Made by a program: the position numbers and the translations under genes
Assembly: GCA_903875225.1 (NCBI GenBank)
Contig: CAIQVJ010000114.1
Location: 1-63,283 of the forward strand
Length of the DNA stretch: 63,283 nucleotides
Direction of reading: 5' to 3'
Source: an uncultured Pseudomonadota bacterium
GTDB taxonomy: Bacteria > Myxococcota_A > UBA796 > SXON01
The notes under the pieces: generated by a model
Told to the model about the DNA's origin: nothing
The model's database searches: none
The model's input: only the letters and a program-made list of their open reading frames with translations
In this document: piece by piece, positions 1-9,690 of the stretch
How the letters are laid out: each line of letters begins with the position of its first letter
How positions within the stretch are numbered: position 1 is the stretch's first letter

Positions 1-2
1 AC

Positions 3-2369
3 GACACCGACTGCGACGACAGCGACGCCAACGTCTACCCGGGCGCCGAGGAGATCTGCAACGGGATCGACGACGACTGCGACAGCATCGTCGACAACGG
101 CGCATCCGACGCGAGCACCTGGTACGCCGACAGCGACGGCGACACCTTCGGGGACATCACCGCGACCATCGACCAGTGCACGGCACCGTCGGGCTACATC
201 GCGGACGACACCGACTGCGACGACACCGACCCCGCGGTGTTCCCGGGTGCCGACGAGCTCTGCAACGGGGTGGACGACGACTGCAACGCGCTCATCGACG
301 ACGGCGCCCTCGACGCCGCCGTGTGGTACGCCGACTCCGACGGCGACACCTACGGCGACGCTGCCGCCACGCTCGCGGCATGCGCTGCGCCCTCCGGCTA
401 CCTCTCCGACGACACCGACTGCGACGACACGGATCCGGACGTCTTCCCCGGCGCGACCGAGGTGTGCAACGGCATCGACGACGACTGCAACACGCTGGTC
501 GACGACGGTGCCACCGATTCAGTGACCTGGTACGCCGACTCCGACGGCGACTCGTTCGGAGACCCCGCTGCGAGCACCGTCGAGTGCACGCCCCCTTCGG
601 GCTACATCGGCGACGCGACCGACTGCGACGACGCCGACGCCGCCATCTTCCCCGGGGCCACCGAGGTGTGCAACGGGCTGGACGACGACTGCAACACGCT
701 CGTGGACGACAGCGCGACCGACGCCGCGCTGTGGTTTGCGGACTCCGACGGCGACACCTACGGCGATGCCGGTAGCTCCGTGGCCTCGTGCGCGGCGCCC
801 TCCGGCTTCCTCGCGGATGCAACGGACTGCGATGACGCGAACGCTGCGGTGTTCCCGGGCGCCGACGAGGTGTGCAACGGCATCGACGACAACTGCGACA
901 GCCTCGTAGACAACGCTGCCATCGACGCCCCCACCTGGTACGCAGACGCCGATGGCGACACGTTCGGGGATGCCGCCGTGGCCACGAACGAGTGCTCGGC
1001 TCCCGCCGGCTACCTCGCGGACTCGACGGACTGCGACGACACCGATCCCACGATCTACCCGGGCGCGGCGGACCCGCCGTACGACGGCATCGACCAGGAC
1101 TGCAACGGCGTCGACGTGAGCGATGCGGACGGCGACGGGTACATCTCGGACCTCGCCGGCGGCGACGACTGTGACGACACAGACGCCGCGATCAACCCGG
1201 GCGCGGTGGAGATCCCCTACGACGGGATCGATCAGGACTGCTCCGGCGCGGACCTGCGGGACATCGACGGCGATGGCTACGTCGGGTGGGCCGCGGGAGG
1301 CGACGACTGCGACGACAGCGACGCGACGGTGCACCCGACCGGCACGGAGACGGCGGACGGGATCGACTCCAACTGTGACGGCATCGTGGACGAGGGCACG
1401 GTGTGGTACGACGACGACGGCGACGGGTACACCGAGGATGGTGGCGACTGCAACGACGCCAGCGCGAGCACGAACCCCGCCGGGACCGAGACCGCCGACG
1501 GCGTGGATGAGGACTGCGACGGCACCGTCGACAACCACACCGACGCCTACGACGACGACGGGGACGGCTACTCCGAGGACGCCGGGGACTGCAACGACGG
1601 GGACGTCCGCCAGTCGCCCGCCAACACGGAGATCGCCGGAAACGGGATCGACGACGACTGCGACGGTTCGGTGGACGGCGGCGTCTCGGACCCCGACGGC
1701 GACGGCTACACCGACGTGGGCGGGGACTGCGACACCATCGACGCCACGGTGCACCCGGGCGCAGACGAGGTCGCGGACGGCAAGGACAACGACTGCGACG
1801 GGCAGATCGACGAGGGGACGACGGCTGTGGACAACGACGGGGACGGCACCACCGCCGCGGATGGGGACTGCAACGATGCCGACCCGACCGTGGACGTCGG
1901 AGCCGACGAGGTGCCCGACGGTCTGGACAACGACTGTGACGGCGCGGTGGATGAAGGCACCGAGCTCTACGACGACGACGGCGACGGCTACACCGAGGAA
2001 GGCGGCGACTGCGACGACGCCAACGACCTGATCCACCCCGGCGCAGACGAGACGATGAACGGCATCGACGACAACTGCGACGGCGTGATCGACTCCGGCA
2101 CGCTGGACCTCGACGGAGATGGCTACACGACCGAGGCGGGCGATTGTGACGACGCGAACGGGTGGGCGAACCCCGGATTGAAGGAGATGTGTGACGGCAT
2201 CGACAACAATTGCGACGGCGTGGCCGACGAGAACTGCGACGATGCCCCCGACACCTTCCAGAAGGCGGGCGGGTGTGCGTGTGCCGCCGCTCCCGGCACT
2301 CCGGACGCGGGGCTGATCGTGGCGCTCGGCGCGCTCGTCGGCGCGGCGGTTTTGCGTCGTCGGCGGTAG
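3..2369 (+). CDS. MopE-repeat surface protein with MYXO-CTERM-like tail (5' partial)
   Basis: The gene enters from outside the window and is open from base 3. The visible 788 residues are almost entirely MopE-type putative metal-binding repeats (Pfam Cu-binding_MopE family): about 14 copies of a Cys-containing D-x-D-C-x-D unit followed by a segment like 'CNGIDDDCDSIVD'. In the early copies an extra 'WYADSDGDTYGD' calcium-loop-like segment lies between them. The C-terminus has 'GGCACAAAPG', then a hydrophobic helix and RRRR, the layout of a MYXO-CTERM anchoring/sorting signal. The family is Cys-, Asp- and Gly-rich and exported; MopE itself binds copper, but the ligand here is unknown. A similar protein follows 33 bases downstream. 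The start and any signal peptide are missing because of the window edge. Confidence 0.9.
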   Translation, partial: DTDCDDSDANVYPGAEEICNGIDDDCDSIVDNGASDASTWYADSDGDTFGDITATIDQCTAPSGYIADDTDCDDTDPAVFPGADELCNGVDDDCNALIDDGALDAAVWYADSDGDTYGDAAATLAACAAPSGYLSDDTDCDDTDPDVFPGATEVCNGIDDDCNTLVDDGATDSVTWYADSDGDSFGDPAASTVECTPPSGYIGDATDCDDADAAIFPGATEVCNGLDDDCNTLVDDSATDAALWFADSDGDTYGDAGSSVASCAAPSGFLADATDCDDANAAVFPGADEVCNGIDDNCDSLVDNAAIDAPTWYADADGDTFGDAAVATNECSAPAGYLADSTDCDDTDPTIYPGAADPPYDGIDQDCNGVDVSDADGDGYISDLAGGDDCDDTDAAINPGAVEIPYDGIDQDCSGADLRDIDGDGYVGWAAGGDDCDDSDATVHPTGTETADGIDSNCDGIVDEGTVWYDDDGDGYTEDGGDCNDASASTNPAGTETADGVDEDCDGTVDNHTDAYDDDGDGYSEDAGDCNDGDVRQSPANTEIAGNGIDDDCDGSVDGGVSDPDGDGYTDVGGDCDTIDATVHPGADEVADGKDNDCDGQIDEGTTAVDNDGDGTTAADGDCNDADPTVDVGADEVPDGLDNDCDGAVDEGTELYDDDGDGYTEEGGDCDDANDLIHPGADETMNGIDDNCDGVIDSGTLDLDGDGYTTEAGDCDDANGWANPGLKEMCDGIDNNCDGVADENCDDAPDTFQKAGGCACAAAPGTPDAGLIVALGALVGAAVLRRRR

Positions 2370-2402
2370 ATCTCCCCGCTCGAACCCGGTTAGCCCGTGG
2401 GC

Positions 2403-5198
2403 ATGCGCCTCATCCCCTCCGCCGTGGCCCTCCTCGCTCTGTCGGGCTGCCTGCCGGCGCTGCCCCCTGCCGAGACCGGCAAGGACAGCGTCGACACCGC
2501 CTCCGACACGGACACCGACACGGACTCCGACACGGACTCCGACACCGACACGGACACCGACTCGGATTCGGACTCCGACAGCCCCGGGCCCGTGGACGCC
2601 GACGGCGACGGGTACCCGGCCGACCAGGACTGCAACGACGAGGACCCCGCCGTGCACCCCGATGCCGTCGAGATCTGCGACGACCAGGACAACGACTGCG
2701 ATGGCGAGACGGATCCCTCGACCTCCGCAGATGCCGGCTCCTGGTTCCTGGACGCGGATGCGGACGGCCACGGCGATGCCGAACTGGCGGTGACCGCCTG
2801 TGAGCAGGTGGACGGCTACGTGGGGAACGCAGACGACTGCGACGACGGCAACGTTGCCATCCACCCCGCCGCCGAGGAGAGCACCTGCGGGGACCCCGTC
2901 GACTACAACTGCGACGGCTCCGTGGGTACGGACGACCTGGATGGCGACGGCTCCATCGCGTGCCTGGACTGCGACGACGCCACCTCGACCACCTACCCAG
3001 GGGCCCCGGAGCTCGAAGACGGAGTCGACAACGACTGCGACGGCGAGACCGACGAGGGCACCGACGCCTTCGACGACGACGGGGATGGGTACAGCGAGCA
3101 CGCGGGCGACTGCAACGACGGGGATGGGACGGTGGCGCCCTACACCGTGGAGACCTGCAACGGCGTGGACAACGACTGCAACGGGCTCACGGACGATCAC
3201 ACCGCCTGCTACGACGATGACTCCGACGGGTACACGGAGATCGACGGCGACTGCGATGATGCCTCGAGCCTGTTCCACCCGGGCGCGCCCGAGTCGTGCG
3301 ACGGCATCGACCACGACTGCGACCACGCCGTGAACGAGGACGACAGCACGGACGCCCTCGTGTGGTACAGCGATCTCGATGGCGATGGCTACGGTGCCGT
3401 GGAGACGTGGACCCACGCGTGCGCCCAGCCGCTCGGGTACGTCGCCGACTCCACGGACTGCAACGACGGAAGCTACGACACGCACCCCGGCGCCGCCGAG
3501 TACTGCGACAGCGTCGATGCCAACTGTGACTCGCTGATCAACCAGCCCACGAGCGTCGACGCCCCGGTCTGGTACCGGGACGGTGATCATGACGGCTTCG
3601 GGGACAGCGCTGTCTTCGTGGACGCCTGCACCATGCCCTCCAGCTACGTCTCCAACGCGGCCGACTGCGATGATGCAGACGCGACGGTTGCTGGCCCGAC
3701 GACCTGGTACGCCGACGTGGACGGGGACGGCTACGGAGACGGCACCGTCGTCGCGGTCTCCTGCACCGCACCGTCCTCCAGCACGGGCATCACGGGCGAC
3801 TGTGACGATGCAGACTCCACTGCCAATCCCGGCGAGCCCGAGATCTGCGGGGACGGCTCGGACAACAACTGCGACGGGGCGTCGGGTGCCTGCGCGCCCG
3901 TCGACGAGGCGCTCTCGATGGCGGTGCAGTACTCCGGCGAGGCCTGGAACGACCAGGCGGGGTTCTCCGTCGCCGGTGTCGGCGATTTTGACCACAACGG
4001 GTACGACGACATGCTCATCGGCGCGTCGTACGCCAACGACAGCATCGGCTCGGACGTGGGCGGGGCCTACCTGGTGCTGGGCACGGCTGCACCTGCATCC
4101 GCCGGCCTCGGCACCGCCGTGAAGTACACGGGCGAGGTCGCGGGGGACTTCGCGGGCATCTCGGTCTCCGGCGCGGGGGACGTGAACGCCGACGGGTGGC
4201 CCGATCTCGTCATCGGCGCCTCCGGAACCGACAACGGGTTGGCCTCGGACGCTGGCTCCGCCTACATCGTCCTGGGCGGAGCTGCCCCCGCCTCCCTGAA
4301 CCTGTCCACCCAGATCGAGTACAGCGGCGAGAATGCCTACGACGCAGCCGGACGCGGCGTGGCCGGTGCAGGAGACGTGAACGGGGACGGGTACGGAGAC
4401 GTCCTCGTGAGCGGCTGGCGAAACAGCGCGGGCGGGTCACACGCCGGCGCGGCGTACCTCGTGCTCGGCGGGACCCCTGCGTCTGCCAGCCTCTCCTCGG
4501 CGGTGAAGTACGCCGGCACGACCGCCAACGATGGCGCGGGGTTCAGCGTCGCAGGTGCCGGAGACGTGGACGGGGACAGCCTGGATGACATGCTCATCGG
4601 CGCGCTGTACGCCGGATCCGGCTCGGGGGCGGCCTACCTGGTGCTGGGCGGCACCCCCAGCTCCGCCTCCTTGTCCACCGCGCAGAAGTACTCGGGGCAG
4701 ACGGGAGACTACGCTGGCTACAGCGTAGCGGGGGCAGGGGACGTGGACGCTGACGGCTACGTCGACATGCTCGTCGGTGCTCCCAGCTCGGGGTCGGGGC
4801 CGGGCGCCGCCTACCTGGTGTTCGGCAGCGCCTCGCCCGCGTCGGCCTCCTTGTCCACGGCCGTGAAGTTCTCGGGTGAGGTCGCATCGGATCAGGCCGG
4901 GCTCAGCGTAGCCGGCGCCGGGGATGTGGATGGGGACGGCTTCGCGGACTTCCTGGTGGGGGCACCCTCCAACAGCAAAGCCTACCTGGTGCTGGGCAGC
5001 GCGACCCCAGCCTCCGGGAGCCTGTCTGGCGCGGTGCTGTACTCGGGGGAGGCCTCCGGGGACCTCGCAGGGACCTCCGTAGCGGGAGCCGGAGACGTGG
5101 ACGGGGACGGGTGCCCCGACCTCCTGATCGGGGCGAGCAACGCCGAGGCCGGCACGGACGTCGGGGCCGCCTACCTGGTGTTCGGAACCGGCATGTGA
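2403..5198 (+). CDS. Lipoprotein with MopE repeats and seven FG-GAP repeats
   Basis: The start is placed at ATG 2403, giving MRLIPSAVALLALSGC with a good lipobox (LSGC). An in-frame GTG at 2397 would only add two residues. Behind the lipidated Cys is a D/T/S-rich linker (about residues 25-60), then about seven MopE-type Cys/Asp metal-binding units (to about residue 500). The rest is seven FG-GAP-like repeats of about 60 residues, each with a 'GAGDVDGDG' calcium-loop motif, expected to form an integrin-alpha-like beta-propeller. It is probably an outer-membrane-anchored, surface-exposed binding protein. It follows the MopE protein in the same direction and converges on the TonB receptor gene with only 4 bases between stops. 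Confidence 0.9.
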   Translation: MRLIPSAVALLALSGCLPALPPAETGKDSVDTASDTDTDTDSDTDSDTDTDTDSDSDSDSPGPVDADGDGYPADQDCNDEDPAVHPDAVEICDDQDNDCDGETDPSTSADAGSWFLDADADGHGDAELAVTACEQVDGYVGNADDCDDGNVAIHPAAEESTCGDPVDYNCDGSVGTDDLDGDGSIACLDCDDATSTTYPGAPELEDGVDNDCDGETDEGTDAFDDDGDGYSEHAGDCNDGDGTVAPYTVETCNGVDNDCNGLTDDHTACYDDDSDGYTEIDGDCDDASSLFHPGAPESCDGIDHDCDHAVNEDDSTDALVWYSDLDGDGYGAVETWTHACAQPLGYVADSTDCNDGSYDTHPGAAEYCDSVDANCDSLINQPTSVDAPVWYRDGDHDGFGDSAVFVDACTMPSSYVSNAADCDDADATVAGPTTWYADVDGDGYGDGTVVAVSCTAPSSSTGITGDCDDADSTANPGEPEICGDGSDNNCDGASGACAPVDEALSMAVQYSGEAWNDQAGFSVAGVGDFDHNGYDDMLIGASYANDSIGSDVGGAYLVLGTAAPASAGLGTAVKYTGEVAGDFAGISVSGAGDVNADGWPDLVIGASGTDNGLASDAGSAYIVLGGAAPASLNLSTQIEYSGENAYDAAGRGVAGAGDVNGDGYGDVLVSGWRNSAGGSHAGAAYLVLGGTPASASLSSAVKYAGTTANDGAGFSVAGAGDVDGDSLDDMLIGALYAGSGSGAAYLVLGGTPSSASLSTAQKYSGQTGDYAGYSVAGAGDVDADGYVDMLVGAPSSGSGPGAAYLVFGSASPASASLSTAVKFSGEVASDQAGLSVAGAGDVDGDGFADFLVGAPSNSKAYLVLGSATPASGSLSGAVLYSGEASGDLAGTSVAGAGDVDGDGCPDLLIGASNAEAGTDVGAAYLVFGTGM
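2504..2580 (+). repeat. Imperfect 6-bp repeat encoding a D/T/S linker
   Basis: A run of imperfect hexanucleotide units (GACACG, GACACC, GACTCC, GATTCG) encodes alternating Asp-Thr and Asp-Ser directly after the lipoprotein signal of the gene at 2403. Because the unit is 6 bp, slippage would lengthen or shorten the acidic tether without breaking the frame. A similar D/T/A linker, on the other strand, occurs near 36190-36280 ahead of a MYXO-CTERM helix. Confidence 0.75.
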
Positions 5199-5202
5199 TC
5201 CG

Positions 5203-8004
5203 TCAGTACGTGAACTTCAGGCCTGCGCGGATCGACCGGGGCTCCTGCCGGTACAACGTGAGCCCGAAGTTGGCGTCGTCGTTCTCGTAGTAGGTGATCG
5301 GCGTCTTGAAGTCCGCGACGTTGAACACGTCCACGTTGATCTCGGCCGAGCGGTCGTGTTTGAGATCGATCCGGTGTCCCAGGTGCAGATCGATGTAGTT
5401 CACCGGGGGCATGAACCGGCTGCCCCGCCCCTCGGGGAAGCTGTAGTAGTCCCCGTAGCTCTCTGTATAGGTGCGCTTCTGCCATGCGTGGCCCGAGTCG
5501 AACTCGTAGACGAGGCCGATGGTGGTCCCGAACTTGAAGGTGTAGCTGCCGTTCACCTTCACCGAGTGGAAGCTGTGGTAGGGCAGATACCCGTAGTAGC
5601 CGGCGTTGTCGGACTCGGTGCCGAGGCCGGAGAGGCCATCCAGGTAGGCCCCTTGCCCGCTGTCGAAGTAGCTGGTGCGCGTGGCCTTGTCATTCACGTC
5701 GTCGTCGTACACGCCGACCTCGTTGCCGCTCGACCCGAGCTCTCCACCGGAGGAGGTCTCGAACTGGCCGGGCATGGTGCCCTTGGACTCGGAGAACGTG
5801 TAGCTGGCCAGCACCTGCCAATGCTTGTCGAACCGGCGGGTGGCGGTGACCTCGAGCGCCTTGTAGTCCCGGCGCTTGGATTCGGGGTTGGTGATGATGT
5901 AGTAGCTGTCGTCGATGTCCACGTCCTCGGGGATGTCGACGGTCTGGGAGAGGATCCCGCGCACGCCGATCACCAGCAGCGGCACCACCTCACGCTCGAT
6001 CCCGAGCACGAGCTTGTCCATGTGGTATGGGCGCAGTTTTCCGTTGCAGAACGGCTCGAGGTACGACCGGTCGTCGCTCGAGAGCTGGGAGAGGCTCTGC
6101 TCGTTGCAGTACACGCTCGGGTTCGATTCGGGGCTCTGTTCCCACACGAGCACGTATTGCTTGGTCTGGTCGTCGTAGGCATATTGCTTGTAGACAAAAG
6201 CGCTGCGGGTATCCCCCCAGTCTGCGAAGGTATTGCCCGAGAGGTCGTAGTAGCGGCCGGCGTTCACGGTGACGAGCGTCTTCTTGTCGTTGGTCACGTC
6301 CCAGGAAACGCCGAGCCGCGGGGAGAACATCCAGGAGTCGACCACGACGTCCCCGGAGCTGTTGTGCAGGGTCTCCTTGTCGAGGCGGACGCCGGCATTG
6401 GTGCTCAACACAGGAATCGGCTGCCAGTCGTCCTGGGCGAACGCGCTGGCGACGAGCGCTGCGTGTCCGATGGTCCCGGCCTGCGCGTACTTCGTGTAGC
6501 CGTAGCAGTCGGAGTGGTCCTCGGTCACGCAGGGGTACCCTTCATCGGGTGCGGACACGTACTGGTAGCCATCTTCCGGGCCGGTGTAGGTGAGCGCCCT
6601 GTCCTCGTAAAGGCGCCACAGCTCCGCACCGACCTTGATCCGGTGCTCGCCGGTCTTGCCGCTCGCCAGTTGGGTGTACTTGAGCGATCCACCCGCCCGT
6701 GCGCGGGTGTTGGCGTCGAGGGCTGTGTAGTTTCCCGAGTAGACGCCACTGTCGTGGTTGAGCATCGATGCGGTCTCGGTCTCCCCGGACTCGGGTGCCG
6801 TGAGCACGTGGCCGTTCTGGTACAGGCCCTGGGCCTCGAATTCGCCGGTGGCGTTGGGGCGGACCTTGAGGGTGAGCTGGTGACCGAGGGCATCACTGTT
6901 GTAGTGGGACTGCGACTCTGGCAGGAACTGGTCGCTGGTCTCGTGGTTGGAGACGTCGGTCACCTGGCCATTGAGCTGGTACCTGAGTGAGACATCGGGC
7001 GTGATGAACCAGGAGAGCTTGGCGAACCCCCCCGCGCTCTCCGCCGCGTAGGGGAAGTTCGGGTCTCCGCCCTCGTAAACGGTGTTGCCCATCGAGAGGT
7101 CTACCGATGCGAAATACCAGAGCTTCTCCTTGACGATCGGGCCTCCCGCAGTGAGCGAGAGCTCGTGGTCCATGAAGGTGCGCTTCTTGACCTGCACCTC
7201 AGCATGCAGATCGGGGTCCAGGATGCCATAGGTGCCCCAACTCAAGCTGCTGCCGAGGTAGTAGGCGCCGCTCCCGTGGTGCTCGTCGCCACCATCCTTG
7301 GTCACCACGTTCACCAACATGCCGGTCGCCTGGCCGAACTCGGCAGGTGCGCCGTCGGTGTAGACCTGGAGATCCTGGATCGCGTCGAAGTTGACGTCGG
7401 TTCCGAACGTCTTGGTTGCCGGGTCCCGCGTGCTGATCCCGTCGACCAGATAGTTGTTGCCGTACTGGCCCTCGCCCCGGACCGAGGGATTGCCCTGACT
7501 TGGGCCTCCATCCTGTGTGTCCACGCGACCCGACACGCCTGGCAGCATCTTCACGGAGTCCTGGTAGCTGCGCCCTGTCGGCAGGTTCTGGAGCGCGTCG
7601 GCCGAAAGCTCGGTGGACACAGCGGTGCGCGTGGTGTCGATGGCCGGCGGCGAGTCGACGATGATGATCTCGGCAGATCCCGTCTGGAGCTTCACCGGAA
7701 CGAACACCGTCTCGTCCAGTCGAACGGTGACCGTCGTCCTGGCGGGCGTGAGGCCTGCGTGGCCGATCTCGATCTGGTGGGTGCCCGGGGCTACGGACAA
7801 GAAGCGGAAGTTGCCGTCGCTGTCGGTGGTCGTCTGGACCGCGCCGGCGATGCCTGCGCCCGAGAGGGTCACCAGCGCGTCGGGGACAGCGAGCCCGTCG
7901 CCATCCTCCACGTGCCCGGAGATGTTTCCAGTCTCTCCAGCGTAGGCGGGCGCGACGAGCGACTGCGCGAGGATGTGCAGCACACTTGCGTAGAACGGGA
8001 TCAT
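5203..8004 (-). CDS. TonB-dependent receptor with N-terminal regulatory-like domain
   Basis: 933-residue outer-membrane receptor. Start ATG 8004 gives MIPFYASVLHILAQ and a signal peptide ending ...APAYA. Next comes a carboxypeptidase-regulatory-like beta-sandwich (about residues 20-105, 'GHVEDGDGLAVPDALV'), then a plug domain ('LPTGRSYQDSVKMLPGVSG', 'VRGEGQYGNNYLVDGI') and a long beta-barrel ending in 'GLKFTY' with the terminal aromatic residue typical of outer-membrane barrels. This is the CarboxypepD_reg/OAR-like layout common in Myxococcota. The ATG overlaps the TGA of the upstream lipoprotein gene (ATGA), which indicates translational coupling and decides the start. The substrate cannot be told from the sequence. 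Confidence 0.92.
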   Translation of the reverse strand: MIPFYASVLHILAQSLVAPAYAGETGNISGHVEDGDGLAVPDALVTLSGAGIAGAVQTTTDSDGNFRFLSVAPGTHQIEIGHAGLTPARTTVTVRLDETVFVPVKLQTGSAEIIIVDSPPAIDTTRTAVSTELSADALQNLPTGRSYQDSVKMLPGVSGRVDTQDGGPSQGNPSVRGEGQYGNNYLVDGISTRDPATKTFGTDVNFDAIQDLQVYTDGAPAEFGQATGMLVNVVTKDGGDEHHGSGAYYLGSSLSWGTYGILDPDLHAEVQVKKRTFMDHELSLTAGGPIVKEKLWYFASVDLSMGNTVYEGGDPNFPYAAESAGGFAKLSWFITPDVSLRYQLNGQVTDVSNHETSDQFLPESQSHYNSDALGHQLTLKVRPNATGEFEAQGLYQNGHVLTAPESGETETASMLNHDSGVYSGNYTALDANTRARAGGSLKYTQLASGKTGEHRIKVGAELWRLYEDRALTYTGPEDGYQYVSAPDEGYPCVTEDHSDCYGYTKYAQAGTIGHAALVASAFAQDDWQPIPVLSTNAGVRLDKETLHNSSGDVVVDSWMFSPRLGVSWDVTNDKKTLVTVNAGRYYDLSGNTFADWGDTRSAFVYKQYAYDDQTKQYVLVWEQSPESNPSVYCNEQSLSQLSSDDRSYLEPFCNGKLRPYHMDKLVLGIEREVVPLLVIGVRGILSQTVDIPEDVDIDDSYYIITNPESKRRDYKALEVTATRRFDKHWQVLASYTFSESKGTMPGQFETSSGGELGSSGNEVGVYDDDVNDKATRTSYFDSGQGAYLDGLSGLGTESDNAGYYGYLPYHSFHSVKVNGSYTFKFGTTIGLVYEFDSGHAWQKRTYTESYGDYYSFPEGRGSRFMPPVNYIDLHLGHRIDLKHDRSAEINVDVFNVADFKTPITYYENDDANFGLTLYRQEPRSIRAGLKFTY

Positions 8005-8690
8005 TGGTCCGCCCCGAAGGTGAGGGTGGGGCACCAGGGCGGGGCTCCGGTGTCAGCGGTGTCGAGCACGACGGGGCAGGCGTAGGGTGGGAACACCACG
8101 GCTCCCTGGGTGTCGATCACCTGGAGGTCGTAGGTGCCCGCGGGCAGGTGAGGGGCGATGAACGTCGCGCCGGTGGTCCCGCAGCCCGCCGTGAGCGGGA
8201 CCTGGACGATCGGCAACCCGATCCGCCCCATCAGCCGCACCTGGAGCGCGCTGGTGTCCAGGCTGCATCCGGCAAGCGTGACCGTCTGTCCGGAGGCAGC
8301 CGTCTCGGTGTCGAGGGACTCCAGGTAGCCGGACTGCGGGCATGCGACGTGGTAGTAGGCGTCAGGCAGGGCGTCGGACTTGCCCCCGCTGTTCACGGTC
8401 ACCGTGGCATAGCCGGCGCTCGTGACCGGGTTCGCCGGGAGCGCACCCTCGACCCAGTAGCCCTCGTCCATGCCCGATCCGCGCGTGGTGATCGCCAGAT
8501 CGAGGTCGCCGAGGGTGACCGTGGCGTCGGGCGCGAACCCGTGCCCGGAGATGCGGACCGTGTTGCAGCCCTCGGTCCACCCGTAGATCGGGGAGATCGA
8601 GACGGCGTCGAAGCCGGCTGTGTTGCAACTGCCCAGCAACAGCGATGCAGGCAGGAGTGGGGAGAGCAGGAGGGGGCGAAAAGCCGGCAT
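8001..8690 (-). CDS. TIG/IPT-domain lipoprotein coupled to the TonB receptor
   Basis: 229 residues with signal MPAFRPLLLSPLLPASLLLG and lipobox LLGSC. An IPT/TIG-like immunoglobulin fold follows ('ISPIYGWTEGCNTVRISGHG', about residues 33-110), then a second all-beta segment with four Cys. It ends at TGA 8001-8003 inside the start codon of the TonB receptor, so the two are surely cotranscribed. It may be a surface partner of the receptor, capturing the ligand; this role is inferred from the coupling only. Confidence 0.8.
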   Translation of the reverse strand: MPAFRPLLLSPLLPASLLLGSCNTAGFDAVSISPIYGWTEGCNTVRISGHGFAPDATVTLGDLDLAITTRGSGMDEGYWVEGALPANPVTSAGYATVTVNSGGKSDALPDAYYHVACPQSGYLESLDTETAASGQTVTLAGCSLDTSALQVRLMGRIGLPIVQVPLTAGCGTTGATFIAPHLPAGTYDLQVIDTQGAVVFPPYACPVVLDTADTGAPPWCPTLTFGADQ

Positions 8691-8712
8691 GCGAGCACGC
8701 TCCGGCCGCCGG

Positions 8713-9597
8713 TTATCCAGTTGTCGGGTAGTTCGTGACCGCCAATTCGCGGATCTTTCCGCGGCCTGCGCTCACCGAATTGATCGAGCGCGAGGCGAGC
8801 ACGTGGTGCTTGTACATGCCGGGCCGCTCGTACAGCGCCTCGATCAGATCAGCCGTGCTGTTCGAGAGCATCCACTGAACCCGGGGGGAGATCCGTTCCA
8901 ACAGGTCGCGAAGCGCGGTCTGATCTGCCGCGCTGAAGCCGTCTCTCGCGTAGGCGTTGAACGACGACGTGGTGGAGAGGGGCTCGTACGGGGGGTCGAG
9001 GTATACGAAGTCGCCGTCGCGGATGTAGCGCTCGCAGTCCTGAAAGCTGGAGGTCTCGATGGTCACCCCCTGCAGCACCTCGGAGGCGGCCGCGAGGAGG
9101 CCTCGATCGAGGATGGTTGGGCGCGCGTAGCTCCCCATCGGCACGTTGAAGCCGCCCTTGCTGTTTTCGCGGTGCAGCCCGTTGAAGCAGGTCTTGTTGA
9201 GGTACACGAACCGGGCGGCGGCCTCGGGTGTCCCCCCTGGCGGCGGGGCGCCCCGCACCGCGTAGTAGTACCCCTTGCGCTCGTCGACCGTGATGCCGGG
9301 CGCATTGTGGCGGCCCTCGTGCTCCGAGAGGATCGGAAGCACCGCATCGAGGTGGTCGCGGATCTGGACGAAGAGGTTCACGAGGTTGGGGTTGGCGTCG
9401 AGGAGCGTGCAGCGCGCTGGCCGTAGCGTTCGGACCACGTCGAAGAACACCGAGCCCGCCCCCATGAACGGCTCCACGTAGCCGCGTCCTTCGAGGGAGC
9501 GCGGCATCAGGGGGCGAAGCTGCGGCAGCAGTTGGGTCTTTCCGCCCGCCCACTTGAGGAACGGGGTGGCGACGGGTTCACGGCTGCGGAGGCTCAT
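8713..9597 (-). CDS. dam: Dam-type DNA adenine N6-methyltransferase
   Basis: 294 residues from ATG 9597 (MSLRSREP). An upstream in-frame ATG at 9648 would add 17 poorly conserved residues. It shows the D12-class methylase signatures in order: the SAM-binding 'PFLKWAGGKTQLL' at the N-terminus, 'YVEPFMGAGSVFFDV', 'FNVPMG', and the catalytic 'YLDPPYEPL' (DPPY). The usual product is N6-methyladenine, in GATC for Dam orthologues. No restriction-endonuclease gene lies nearby, so it looks like an orphan methylase, used in mismatch repair or regulation or acquired with mobile DNA. Recognition specificity cannot be read from the sequence. Confidence 0.9.
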   Translation of the reverse strand: MSLRSREPVATPFLKWAGGKTQLLPQLRPLMPRSLEGRGYVEPFMGAGSVFFDVVRTLRPARCTLLDANPNLVNLFVQIRDHLDAVLPILSEHEGRHNAPGITVDERKGYYYAVRGAPPPGGTPEAAARFVYLNKTCFNGLHRENSKGGFNVPMGSYARPTILDRGLLAAASEVLQGVTIETSSFQDCERYIRDGDFVYLDPPYEPLSTTSSFNAYARDGFSAADQTALRDLLERISPRVQWMLSNSTADLIEALYERPGMYKHHVLASRSINSVSAGRGKIRELAVTNYPTTG

Positions 9598-9690
9598 CCC
9601 GTGCTGGTATTCGTTCAGACACCCGGCGGGAAGGGGATTGATGCCCACCCGGCTCCCGCGCTCCGGGTGCTTTCTGGATAGCGGCGGCGG

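Noticed and set aside
519..3995. A 1158-codon open frame on the minus strand across the MopE genes
   Set aside because: It is the antisense shadow of Asp/Gly/Cys-rich repeats: GAC/GGC-rich codons read backwards rarely give stops. Its Val/Ala/Gly-rich product has no domain, and the plus-strand proteins are clear.
8713..9597. A restriction-modification system around the adenine methylase
   Set aside because: No endonuclease or specificity gene is found within several kilobases; the neighbours are a TonB receptor operon and an acetyltransferase.
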